Assembly (NCBI RefSeq): GCF_050436995.1
Contig: NC_134745.1
Coordinates: 10,230,001-10,294,000 of the forward strand
Direction of reading: 5' to 3'
Length of the DNA: 64,000 nucleotides
From: Anticarsia gemmatalis
Taxonomy: Eukaryota; Arthropoda; Insecta; Lepidoptera; Erebidae
Part shown: positions 1-12,100 of the stretch, piece by piece
Layout of the letters: every line of letters begins with the position of its first letter
Numbering within the stretch: the stretch's first letter is position 1
The notes under the pieces: model-generated
What the model saw: only the letters and a program-made list of their open reading frames with translations
The model's database searches: none
What the model was told of the DNA's origin: nothing
Program-made: the position numbers and the translations under genes

Positions 1-275
1 AATATTATAAAGCTGAAGAGTTTGTTTGTTTGTTTGTTTGTTTGTTTGTTTGTTTGTTTGTTTGTTTGAACGCGCTAATCTCAGGAACTACTGGTCCGAT
101 TTGAAAAATTCTTTCAGTGTTGGATAGCCCATTTATCGAGGAAGGCTATAGGCTATATAACATCACGCTACAGTCATTAGGAGCGGAGTAGCAACGAAAA
201 ATGTTACAAAAACGGGGAATTTTTTTGACTTATTCTCTTAAGTGACGCAAGCGAAGTTGCGCGGGTCAGCTAGTC
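1..275 (+). repeat. Microsatellite-tipped dispersed element, copy 1
   Basis: Starts with a (TTTG)n run at 21-68, then a unique core (GGCTATAGGCTATATAACAT, CATCACGCTACAGT, GTTACAAAAACGGGGAA) and ends ACGCAAGCGAAGTTGCGCGGGTCAGCTAGT-like at 244-274. The core recurs at 1171, 40926 and, inverted, 46883. Non-autonomous and non-coding; its left end is cut by the window edge. Confidence 0.75.
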
Positions 276-2255
276 AAAAATATAAATAAAAATGACAACA
301 CTCATGTGAAGTGCGTTTACGTATTAGGTCTTTAGACTATTTTTCAGTGTTCATCCTGTTTCTTTTGCCATAAGTAATAGGACTTATACCTAAAAAATAT
401 ACGATCATATTTGTAATGAAATTCATGGTCGTTCCACAAATTCGTGGCTTCAAAATTGTCCTATTAAGGTCTACAGAATAGCTATGAATTCATTAGTTTC
501 CTTGTATAATTTGCTTATTTAACTCCGGCTTCTCTACTATAAGATGTAATTTAACAATTATTTTTTTCGAAACCTTTTCACATTTTAAATTAAACCTGAC
601 GGTCACACAAGGAAACTAGCGCCATTTTTCAAGCACGTTCATTGAGAAGAACACGATAATCTACATACTATCTGATATGCATCAAGAATAAACATAGCTA
701 TTTGTACATAACATATAACCTCAGATAAAACTAATATCCTTAAATCATTCGCAGCCCTTGGGATACGATAAAACAGTCAGTGTCGTCACAAGCAGTATTT
801 CATACAGAATTTAACGCTTAGTATGATTATCATTCATATTGCGAATGATATTAAATACGTATGGTATTATCCGGTGTCACGATACGGTGAGACAACCCTT
901 ATCTGATATACTAGGTTTCATAGCTATTTGTATTAACAAGCAGTTTATCAATATGTAAAAACCCGCCCGACGACGGCGTAACATAAATTCTAAATTGATA
1001 GTGTTTCTGATTACTATTTTCAAGGTTTCGGAATAGTATTAGAAATTGTCTAGTACGATGTAGCCTAGTTCTAGGAGTGTTTGAATAAATGAATAATTTG
1101 CTCGTGAGCTTTCAAACTTAAATATAATTAGCTCCAGTTGATGTTATCTCTCATATTATTATATCTAATCTATACAAGTAAAATAAAGCTGAAGAGTTTG
1201 TTTGTTTTTTTGTTTGAATGTTTGATAATTTCAGGACCTATTTGTGCATGTTTTAGTATTAAATAGTCTGTTTATTGAGGCAGGCTATAGGCTATTTACC
1301 ATCACGCTATGTTTACTAGAAGTGGAACGGCAAAAAAGGTGTTGTGAAAATGGAAAAGCAAAGTCCGTGGCACACTTACACTCAATAAATTGTTTTATTA
1401 TATTCTTCAAAATCTGTTATCTCCGTTTCAAAGAGAAAATTGTAATCTCCGGCTATTCTAATGATTCATCAGGTTTTGTTTTGAGTTCCTGTACTTCCTG
1501 AGCACTAACATTTGATTGCTATCTAGTGGATAAAAATAGCTCATGACTCTTAATTACTGATAAGTAACCGGTATCGATCGGCTGGTATCGCATAATCTTG
1601 AGTGACGGATGTAACTAGAAATATCTCTTATCTGCTGAATCCGTTGGCTGAACTTTATGAATCATGTGCAAAAAACCCAAACAAACTTCGTATTTTCCCT
1701 CCTGTGTTTTTTCTGGCGTATTTTGGTGATAACGTGAGTGATATTTGACAAGACTGTTTTGTTTTGTCTGTCATAATATTATATAGTTATCCATTACTTG
1801 AATTTGATTGCTAGTTTGAAGGACTGACAACCAGTCTTACCGAAGGGTGTCGTGTTATAACCCAGTTAACTGGGTTGTGGAGGTTTGATGTGCAGTCGCT
1901 TCATGTAAAATACTGGTATCCTGCTGCATCTGGTGCGAAAGAATAACTAGGCTGATAATGCTTGAGTTTTATTTTATTTTTTTACGTAAAATGTTTCGGG
2001 ATAAATATTATGAATATTACTTGTACTCGGAAACGGAAGTCATATTTCATAAGCTTGTTATTCGCCCACAAATTTCAATATTGTGTACAGGCCCACGACC
2101 TCTTGAGATGTATATTTTGTTAATGTTATTACTCTTTCATGAAACAATGCAGTAAATGTTTTACTGCAGACATAACATTGGCACTAAACTGTAGACAGAT
2201 TAGACATCTTAGATACACGATATGTATCGATACTGTATAATAAACTAATCTATTC
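276..2255. other. Intergenic, no gene seen (contains repeat copy 2)
   Basis: AT-rich sequence with short chance ORFs only. Apart from the repeat at 1171-1365 nothing recognisable was found. Confidence 0.5.
1171..1365 (+). repeat. Microsatellite-tipped dispersed element, copy 2 (diverged)
   Basis: Repeats AAAGCTGAAGAGTTTGTTTG and GGCTATAGGCTATTTACCAT of copy 1, with a shorter microsatellite and many substitutions. The terminal GCGAAGTTGCGCGG block is not seen. Confidence 0.6.
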
Positions 2256-2465
2256 GTCTAGACCAGGGGTTCCCCACCTTTCCTTAGTCCGGGACCACTT
2301 TTATATTATTCTTGTTAGCAGGGACCACTATGTTAGAATATTAAACAAGAAGTGTAATAATCATCCTGAAAATTTTAAATTTTACAATCATTCGCGGACC
2401 ATATTTTAACTTCCACGGACCACTGGTGGTCCGCGGACCACTGGTTGAGAACCACTGGTCTAGAC
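2256..2465. mobile_element. hAT-type MITE with 8-bp target-site duplication
   Basis: Element 2264-2457 (194 bp), flanked on both sides by the 8-bp duplication GTCTAGAC (2256-2263 and 2458-2465). The termini are imperfect inverted repeats, CAGGGGTTCCCCACC and GGTTGAGAACCACTG, with internal GGACCAC motifs. An 8-bp duplication and CAG..CTG ends are the hAT signature. It has no transposase. Confidence 0.85.
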
Positions 2466-2545
2466 CAAATTCATAAGAGTGTACATATTACCACGTGTAG
2501 CTACAATCTCATTCAGTTTTAACTTTTATTTGTTCCTACAAACAT

Positions 2546-2797
2546 ATGTACCTAAGTACGTCTATGACTGCATTTTGGCAGTTCGCCATCCAGCGGATTT
2601 TGACGGCATATCCCACTAATACCCAGTGGGAGAAAACAAAAGCGATAATTGAAGCTCGCTTAGAACAGCAAAAAATTGAGCGTTTCACTCAATTAGTATG
2701 TCAAAAAGACAACATATTTGAAGTGAACAACATGAAAGTCACTAAAAGAATTAAAAATATTTATTTCTGCATTTGTTGCGAGAATAGAATAGCATAA
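2546..2797 (+). CDS. Unassigned 83-codon ORF
   Basis: The middle part reads like protein (FAIQRILTAYPTNTQ, KAIIEARLEQQKIERFTQLV, amphipathic and helical) and starts just after a possible acceptor (ttttggcag at about 2573-2581). No family recognised. It could be an exon of an unseen gene, a transposon remnant, or chance. No promoter or neighbouring exon could be tied to it. Confidence 0.2.
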   Translation: MYLSTSMTAFWQFAIQRILTAYPTNTQWEKTKAIIEARLEQQKIERFTQLVCQKDNIFEVNNMKVTKRIKNIYFCICCENRIA

Positions 2798-5484
2798 TTA
2801 CAGATAAACGTCAATGGAAACAAAATAAACTGAGCAGGCTAAAACCTCTATCAGTTCAGAGTGATATAAAACCAGAAAGACCGGAAGCACTTAAACATTT
2901 AACTATCGAATCTAACGCGTCTAAAGTTCTTTATTACTTCTGAAACCTTGACATCAAACTTGTAACAAAATTAAAACTTACACATTCGAAACGATTTTGC
3001 GTGACGAAGAAGAATTAATAGCTTTCAGCCCATCAAAAACGCACTTTAAACTTGGTTCCTGTTCCATTATATTCAGTCAATAGGTCCATTCAAACTTTAT
3101 TGTGTTAACCATTACATTTTGGCCTAATTCCCCTTTAATATTCCTTGATAGTTACAACAAACTAGTAACTGGTACGGCCACGATTAAATAGGCTATTTTC
3201 TTCTATCAACCCAATTGTTGACTTACGCAGTGTTTCGAAAAGTTTCTTTTACAGGCAATAAAGCGATGTCATTACAAAAATAGTGATTTAGGAAATGATA
3301 AAACAAACTTAAATTCTTTAGATTAATGATTGCGATGGCATGAATAAAGTTTTATTTGGGCTGTCACTGGTTTAATTACAAAACGAGCGACCTTAATTTG
3401 GAATATTCTGTGAAGTCACTCGGAGAGCTTTGTTTTTCCTAGAGTCTAGTCTAACTACAAAGAGATACCTTTGTAGTGAAGATGGTGTCTAAGAATAGCA
3501 CAAAAGGTATCGGAAAGAACTGTGCCTTGTTTATGCCATGTATATTTTTTATTATTTGCTGTAATAGCTCCTCAGGTATAGTGAAAACGTTTGGGTAAAG
3601 AGTAACCAATTAGCTATATCTGTCACACTACATACAGTTTACATTATTATCTGGGTAAATATCCATCGTAAGGAAATATACTTACTATGTTTTTATAACG
3701 AGTTAGTATTACTATGGAAAACTTCAGTATAACGTTTATATTAAATTTTAGATTAGATATCCGCTCTTTCGTCGAGAGGTTATTAATTACGCACAAGCTT
3801 CAAATGATTTTTATAAAAACGTTGTAACGATGATAAATCTGTCTTTTTCAAATATAAAATTGTATTCAAACGGCCTAGAAATTAAAAGTTGACAGTAATC
3901 CAAATATTATATATTTTGAAACATTAAAAGACTTCTATGAAATGTTTATACTTCATAATTACTACGATAATAATAAACTCGATGAAGTGGGAAATACATA
4001 GTAACAGAAACTTTACGTTTAAAACTATTATGCCTCAGTTTACCCTAAATGTGATGGGAATACATCGAATATACAGGTAAACGTCTCCGATAGTCTCTAC
4101 ACATGGAAGCGATAAATTAACCGTGATAAGATTTACAAAATGGATACCACAACACTAAATTACCTTTCGCCGATAACAACAGTTACTTGAAATAATTGCT
4201 AGAGTTAATCTAGCATATAGATAGGTCTGCTATTGGGTTTCTTGAATTCCTATTACGCAAAAAGTAAAACACTTTGTTTTTGGATGATTTCCACACACAA
4301 TTCCGTCGTATCACAAGGAAAAGTCAGCAAAAAATCTTAAATCTATTTATAGTCAACTGAGCAAATATAAATACTGTTCATTTCAGCTTTATACAAACAT
4401 CGTTGAACTTTATGGCGATAAAACATCTTTTGATTTTATGAGCTGAAGCAAGTGAAACACATTGCGTGTGAACCTAACCTAACATGACTTATTTAGAAAA
4501 CTTACGTTTGTATTGTACGACTCGCGTGTGCCATTAGGGGTGAACCTCCACTACGTAAGGGCATCGACTCGTAAACACTCTTTCACAAAATTTAAGCTGC
4601 ATTACGTGTACACAAAATTCAAGTAGGTATTTATTATTTCCCTCGCCTCCGCCAAGTAGGCTAATGTTTTTTTCTTTTCTTTATTCGAGCAACCTTATTA
4701 TGCAGCCAAGTCTTGTGAATGATTCATTTGATATTGTTTTTGTTACTTTTCTTTCAAGCAGGTAGTTCACACTGGCTGACGGAGTTGTTTTGACTGCTAT
4801 AACGTTTCGTTTACTTTGGATGGTGTGACACGGAGGTATTTATTGTGTTTTCAAACCTATAAAACCTGAGCCTCGCTGTGGCGAAATAAATCAGCGAGTA
4901 AGGTGTCATCAATGCAGCAGTATCGCGTGTGAATCGTTCATAAAATAAGGGTTTGGTGCAGTGGGCCCTCGGCCAAGACGCCGCCCGCCGCCCCGGCCGT
5001 GCCTACACCGATAGCGCCCATTAATTTATACAACGATATTCGAAACTTATCATCCATTGTTCAATTACAACTGGTACAAACAGTACCAGGGGGAAGTTCC
5101 CACACTTCGTACCATTTCCCGACAGCCTTTGTTCAGAGGGACGAATGTTAAGTGTTTGTTGCCAAGTAATAAATTACTTTTATAATACTTATCGCGCTTT
5201 CACGATATTCAATCAAAGATATCATTTTTATTTCTGATTTCTTCTCTTTGATATTGATATACGACTTCTTAAACTGTTATAAAAGTCTACTGAGCTACTG
5301 GATGCAATATATTATTATCACGTCGTTGAAAAATCTGAGCAATGAGCGCATGCATAATAAAAACATCGAAAGCGCAACAATTAAAGCGATGTTTGCGCAG
5401 GCAGGTCTATTTTTGTGATGGAGTAAATCAAGTTTCGCCTTGACATTGGTCAGACGGTCGGCACTCCCGTCTCTACTATACATT
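2798..5484. other. Intergenic, no gene seen; TATA-like site near 4858
   Basis: AT-rich. A TATAAAA at 4858-4864 is followed by TCAGC at 4891 and a CpG-rich patch at 4960-5020 (ccgcccgccgccccggccg). This may be a promoter, but no coding exon could be attached. Confidence 0.4.
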
Positions 5485-5505
5485 ATGTGTATGTATGTAT
5501 GTATG

Positions 5506-5535
<30 letters not shown>
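5485..5535. repeat. (ATGT)n microsatellite
   Basis: About twelve tandem copies of a four-base unit, nearly perfect. The minus-strand ORF reading YIHTYIHT is an artefact of this repeat. Confidence 0.9.
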
Positions 5536-5536
<1 letters not shown>

Positions 5537-5548
5537 GCAATTTCGCTA

Positions 5549-5821
5549 GTGAGCTTTGTGCCTGAGCTTAAGTATTTTTTAAGTGTCCCGGTACCTACTG
5601 TAGAATTAAATTATAATAAAAAATACTTACTCCGAGATAATATCATGCACATTTGGTATCCTTTTGTAGGGTATAAATGCGTTCAGAAGTTTAAGAAATT
5701 CGACGGCAATACATTTATCAAAAAACAATTATTATTAGATCCAGATTTTTATATGATTCTTTTTCATAGGGCTACCGTGTTTCACAGTGATAATAAAATA
5801 TCATATTACAACGTGCAATGA
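5549..5821 (+). CDS. Unassigned ORF, possibly a decayed gene fragment
   Basis: 90 codons opening with a non-ATG codon and reading protein-like (VPVPTVELNYNKKYLLRD, NIMHIWYPFVGYKC, LLLDPDFYMILFHR). It is followed on the same strand by protein-like reading at 6974-7327 and 7645-7830. No family recognised and no splice structure resolved. It could be a remnant of a mobile or foreign gene, or chance. Confidence 0.2.
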   Translation: MSFVPELKYFLSVPVPTVELNYNKKYLLRDNIMHIWYPFVGYKCVQKFKKFDGNTFIKKQLLLDPDFYMILFHRATVFHSDNKISYYNVQ

Positions 5822-6973
5822 TTCTAAATATAGAATTTAACTTACTGTATTTGCGTTTTCTTTAGTTAAACCCTAACAGAAAATTAAAAAAAAACATTGT
5901 CTCACGTTACTACATTCTACGGATTAATCTCCTGGCTCATAAATACAAAAATAAGTAGCCATTAGCATTTAGTCGGTATTATAGCGAAAATCCTTTGACA
6001 AATAGATTGTTTACACATTCATCGCCCTACAGCCATTTTAATTACTTTGTTTTAGATTCATTACAACTCCACGCTACTTTGCAGTCGATTTATTATTTTC
6101 AATACCTATTTACAGTATGCGGAACTATATTAGGCCCTCAATAATGTGCTAATGATCCCACTAATAGCCCATAAATCTTATTCCATTTGAAATAATTAAG
6201 ACGATTGTTTCTACGACAACACGTGTGGGTAAGGAACAACAGCGCGAGTGTTGAATGAAAGCCAAAATTTCAACGAATGTAACCAATTACCGGTGTCCAG
6301 AATTTGGACAACGCAGCGTATTTTTTACACGTCAGTAATAAATAATTGCTATCACTCGAGGGTGGATTGCCGCTTAAATTATGTTGGCAGTGATTTAATA
6401 CGCCTTTTCAGATCAGATAAACACCAGACTTTGATAACCGTGGGACGAATTCCGATGCACAAACTATGCAGAACAGCAGAACAAATTTCGATTTGGTTTA
6501 TTGCTAAAACATGGTACCAAAGTGTGGCCTAGTTTAATCCTATTTATATTTAGTCGTGTGCATTCAATGTTCTAGTTATTCATAGGGAACCAGTGTCAGA
6601 CATTCCGTTAACAAAAGTTTATTAATAAAGAAAAGGTTTCTAATTATAATTGAACGTCGTCATCGGTTATTCTTCGTCTGCAATCTTCATTGTTTTTGAG
6701 TAAACTTGTTTAAAAAAAATTGGTAGACATTTACACTCTCTACCGAAGCCTCCTAAATGGTACACATGAGGGAATTCTTGTTGATAAATACATATTTCAA
6801 GCCTAAAAGTAATAACCAAGATACAAGAGAAAAAAATCTTTAGCTTAGGTATATTGTACCGAACAATTTGCAAACATTTGCATAAGTAACAGTACTACAA
6901 TAGTCAAAATATGGGTAATTAAAATACCATGTAACCAGAAAGGCTGGCAGTAACACTAATCTGGATATGTGAT

Positions 6974-7327
6974 ATGAATTATATGCCAGCTGTGGACAGG
7001 GACATGTTTACAATTTTGATATTGGCACCGTACGGAATGAGTAGTGTAACCGTCGTACATGAACGCATCTCGACAAATGCACACTATCCTACAAGTATTA
7101 TAAATGAAAATGTTTCTGCGGATGGACAAATGTTTGTTACTGTATCACGCAAAAACTACTTAATGGATTTTGATGAAATTTGGCACACATATTTTCAAAA
7201 GCTTAAATTAACGAACGCCTTGGATTTAATAAGTGCAAAGAAACGAATAGACCAGTTGTTGCCCTGCGGACGAAGTCGCAATCAGGAGCTAGATTTCAAT
7301 AAACTCTTCAGTTATATGGTAATGTAA
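6974..7327 (+). CDS. Unassigned 117-aa ORF
   Basis: Starts at ATG 6974 and is intact to a TAA at 7325. Mixed composition with helical segments (YLMDFDEIWHTYFQKLKL, NALDLISAKKRIDQLL), no signal peptide, no Cys pattern, no known motif. About 320 nt downstream a Cys-containing reading (NQCLLACQDE, MLICKQSCK, FCDCPNSL) is broken by stops at about 7750 and 7818, which suggests decay. Function unknown. Confidence 0.3.
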   Translation: MNYMPAVDRDMFTILILAPYGMSSVTVVHERISTNAHYPTSIINENVSADGQMFVTVSRKNYLMDFDEIWHTYFQKLKLTNALDLISAKKRIDQLLPCGRSRNQELDFNKLFSYMVM

Positions 7328-7859
7328 TTTTCAAAACAATTTTTATTGAAACTTTCCGTTTCCTCTACATTGTGGCTGCAATGTATTCGTCGGTAAAAAA
7401 CATTTTATGGCACTCTATTGCCCATAGAGCAGTAAAGTACAATTGTTGAATAGTATTCAACAATGTTGACATCAATTTGCATACCCTTTATATTATACAT
7501 ACTATATAGTTGTTAATTGTGTATATTATTTGGATGTATATGTTGATCTCTACTTATAATAAATACGAAAAAGATCCGCCGATTGAAGCCAATTTGATAC
7601 AACATACTGCTGTCAATATAATGTAACGACGCTTCGATTAATGTAAATGTAAATCAATGCTTATTAGCTTGTCAAGATGAAATAGATCATAGTATGTTAA
7701 TATGTAAACAGAGTTGTAAAACTGTTTTTATTCTTAAACACTTTTTATAAGCGGATGTAAATAAAAAAGAGACCTGGAAATTTGTTAGAATTTTTTGTGA
7801 TTGTCCAAACAGTTTATAGAAATTATATGTGAAGACAACATGATATATTTGATGCACTC

Positions 7860-9106
7860 ATGCGTTCAATCATTACGCAGTATCGGGGCGTCTCACGTCC
7901 GGTGTTGTGTTGTGTAGCCGTATGTTGCCATGGCGTCAGCATATTCTAGAAATTATCGCAACCGGTGAATTTAGAGTGTGCTCATGCCGTTCCGCGCTGG
8001 CCGCAGCTGTGACGCGGTGCACACGCGCGTGCCCCGCTGGCGGCGAGCCAGAGCCAACGAGACGGCATGTCATTGTCACTACTACCCCACTAGCCTATCA
8101 CGATCAACATTTCGATATAACATAAACAACACTGTACTTGAACTAATTTATTGCAACTTCCTCAATCACCGATCAAGACTTTTCTACACACGTACATTTA
8201 AATTACTGTACGCTCGAGCTCATACCTACATTGATTAAGACAATGACATGATTAAATCTGATGATAGGATGTATAAATAAATATGTATAAGAGTAAACTG
8301 TAGTGTAGAGCAGCAGATAATCAATTTAATTATGTGCATTGTTAAAATAAATTGTCGTTGTATAACGTAAACAACCTTAATTAAAATCTCTTCCACTTGC
8401 CAATCAAACTCATGACTTTTAACTCTCTTTTGATATAAGCCCATTTACCTGTTTACTTCGGTTTGATAGTTTTTTAAACAAGCACTTGTTTCTTCAAAGA
8501 TACTTAAATATAACGATAATGGCAGTATTTTTTTCCTTTTAGCCAGATTCCGTTCCAATTACTAAAGGAGAGTGCTATGACCTTTGAAGAACTTTATTTA
8601 TTGCACTTACTCGAAATATGCCCAAAGCTATAATAAAATTAAAATAACAGTCCGAGAAAGGACGTTCAAATGCTTACGAATAATTACTTTTATTAACGCT
8701 TTAATTAAACTTGTCGCCGGTTTCGACGGAGAGAATCGATATAGTTTACACCCAGTTGCCCGCGGTGCAATTATACTGGAATCGTGGTATTTATCCTCCA
8801 TAAAGATCACTAGTCGACCTCGGGAGCCACTGTTCTGCTTCACTTATTGATATCAAAACAAAAAGAGTCACGGAAGCAGGTTGTTGCCAGTCGTCACAAA
8901 CGCACGGTCATCGCGCTTGACGCAGCGCGCCCGGCGCCCGAGCACGCACGAGGACGCCCTCTCTAATAGTCTCCACGCACCGTCGACGACCCTACAATCT
9001 GCCGTTCGCTGCAAAATATATTGTCACTGAATTTATAAACCCCACCGAACATATTTCAATGTGTAGCAGACAAGTTGATTTATTACATTCATATTTTTAT
9101 TTTCAG
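7860..9106 (+). other. Region expected to hold the CCP1-like 5' UTR and promoter
   Basis: Two CpG-richer patches (about 7880-8060 and 8880-9010) stand out from the AT-rich surroundings just before the first recognised exon. Neither yields an ATG exon whose phase fits the acceptor at 9106, so the first coding exon and start site remain unassigned. Confidence 0.35.
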
Positions 9107-12100
9107 ATAAACATGTTCGCCAGACCACATTGGACAAATTATGGAACAAGCAGTCAGGAGCCATACAGATGCTACTTTCCATATTGGAAGTGAGTTTATT
9201 TTATATGCAAGTACAAAGAAAATTTATAGCGATGTTCATTAGACCACATTTCTATTAATTAATATCATTTGCAGAACTCGAGGGATACAGCGACCACCAC
9301 ATACATCACAGCCATATTAAGAGAAGCATTATGTTTAAAACAGGGAAAAGGAAAAAAATGTTCAGGTAAATGACATACATAAAGAACTTGATAATCTTTA
9401 ATGTTTTTAATGTCGCTGGTATATTATATCGGCCAGCAACTTGCCATATACATACGCAGATTACATCTTGCTGTTTCATCATACTCGTAACTAAGTTGAC
9501 TTAAAGGACAAGGTAACCATTTTGAATGTTAGCTCTTAAACGTTGCACTTTACGACGGTAATTAAACAAATGTGAAAGAATAAACGTTTAGTATTTGAAT
9601 GACGCAAAATTTATACAGAGTGTTATTTTTGACAAATTAGTTCCCATTGAAGCGCCGAAGAAGAAAGAAACCAAAAAGTCAGGCAAAGAGAATAAAGCAC
9701 CCGTGGTTAAAAAGGGTATGTTAGTGTGTGCCGCTTTGTATATACACTGGGTTTATTGAACTAATTGCGTAAAACAAACTAATTTTATAATAAACAGGAT
9801 TTATATACTCTGCATGATTTGAATAAAATCTGTAAATATATTTTGGTGCCAGACGGTCCAAGTATCGATGTCCGGGCAATTGTAGTATGCGTACTAATTT
9901 TAAATAAGCACAAACTAGTAGGACTTAAAATGTAAATATTTGACTATTGTCAACATGTCTAACAAAATTATTTAGAACATTCTACAACTTGCAATAAATA
10001 TTTTCAGTTTTGCACCAACCAGGAAACGTACTGAATATTTTGTACTTAAATAGATGCACGTCACTTTCGGCTTTGTTCAATGACGGCGGTTGCAGATTTT
10101 ATCACTAAATATTAAATCAATTTGGCTACCGTATTTTATCATATGAAATTAAAGACTTTGGTGTCTAAGAATCATCGTTATACTACATAAAAGCATGATA
10201 CTAATAGTCTGAAAGCTTAGAGTGGTAAAAACTAATTAATAATTTAGCTAATAAAACGTTTTATTTATTGCGCTTCAGTAAAAGTATATCGATCGCAATT
10301 TGCACGTGAGATACATATTGAGCAACACTGGCATTTGAAACATTGCTTTAACAAATATCTTCGAGTTAGTGCTTCTTGTCCTACCCACTGACATTTAAGA
10401 AGAGCTTACTCAGGTGACATTGGACTAGTTGACAACACGGCCTTGCTACGATTAATGTTGCAGCTATTGTCAATACAATTGTCGTTTCACCACATTGCTG
10501 TATTCGATCAAATTAACATAGGTATTGCGACATTGGATTTATGAATTCTAATAACAATAACAACTGATATCCTATCCTAGTTAAAACGTAAATCTTCGCA
10601 AAAAATAGACGGTAACTTAATAGTCTGCTATACAATATTCGTGAGACTTGTCTGACGCAGAGCAAAAACAGATGATTACTAAAACTCCCTAATTATATGT
10701 CAAGCTTCTAACCAAAAGTCTAATTGAGATCAGAGTCCCAATTTCCTCGATGTTCAATCCAGCCTTACAAAAACATTCAAAATGGGTAATTTCAGCGAAC
10801 AACCTCGCGAGGCAGCAATGCTTACAGTACTTCATATCAATAACCGGGCCGGAGGCGGTGATCCGCACGTTGATAACTACACACGGGAAACGGGACGGCA
10901 ACGTTGGCACCGAGCTGATGATGCAGGACTTTGTGTGGATCCTCGCCTCGCTCGCGCCGAGAGGTACGGACTTAGCGTAACCTAAGCGGTTGATTACAGC
11001 CAACAACTTGTCACGGCACCAGTGCGCACAGGACTTCATATCCATAAAGGGCACACAAGTCATCATACGCAGGGTCATCGGCACCATACACGACAAAAGG
11101 GACCGGCATTCTGGCACAGACTTGGTACTACAAGATCTACTCTGGATACTTGCACCCATTAGTTCTCGAGGTTACCAGCATCTATTTAAAATTCAATATT
11201 GTTTGTTTTGTAATGCACAAGTACTCAAATCAAATAAAAAAACTGTTTGAATATTTACAGATCCAAAATTTGCTGTGAAAGTACGAATGCTTGGCTGCGT
11301 GAGAACAATGCATCTTATATTGAAAGGACATTTTACAGACAATAAGTTGATTTTTCCTCTACTTGTGATTATGAAACAGTTGGCGAAAAATCGTTAGTAT
11401 TGATCGAAATATTCCATTAGCTACTTTGAGACAGTGTAAACTACATTAATTGTTAGATTAACATGTATTACCTTTTTCAGCGGTCACTACGTCCATCCTG
11501 ATCCGTGATGGGATAATATCAACATACGAGCGTGTTCTAGTGAGCCTCGGTTTCATACCAACCGCAAGACTGAGATTGTGCCTCGACGCTATCGATTATT
11601 TCAGTAAAAATAGTTAAGTGAACTCACGTTAAGATTTATTTTATTAAATTTATAGAAAAGCTTCTTCCTACAAAGAAACGACAAAACACAACTTGCAACG
11701 CCACAACGAGAACTCGTTTACAATGTCCAATTCAATACAGGTTTTTATTATTTTGTGATTAATACTTGTTACTTTCATGACCAATATGTGTTTATATAGT
11801 ACAAATGTGTTCATGCGCCAATAGATAGCAAAGAATATGTCAGACGCTACACAACATAAGTCACAGTCAGACGATACCACAAAACATTATGTTACGTGAC
11901 ACTCTTACACGCAACACAACCTTTACCAACAAAATTGAGAATGTTTACATCGCTAATGAATTTATGTTATGTTCTGTTTCGAGTCTATGTTTGCATGTCC
12001 AATGCGTCATGTGTATGTCGGTCGAGTCTCACGTGCCTAACTCACACAGAGGTGTGCTGCATGCAGATCGTGAAGACAGGCCTCTGTAGCGTGCTCCTCA

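Noticed and set aside
7930..7964. ATG in a good context (gccATGGCG) followed by a possible donor, as the CCP1 start exon
   Set aside because: The splice phase to the acceptor at 9106 gives an immediate stop, and no family similarity is seen.
10689..11159. 156-codon minus-strand open frame
   Set aside because: Antisense shadow of the duplicated CCP1 exons 4a and 4b; the plus strand has splice sites and family homology.
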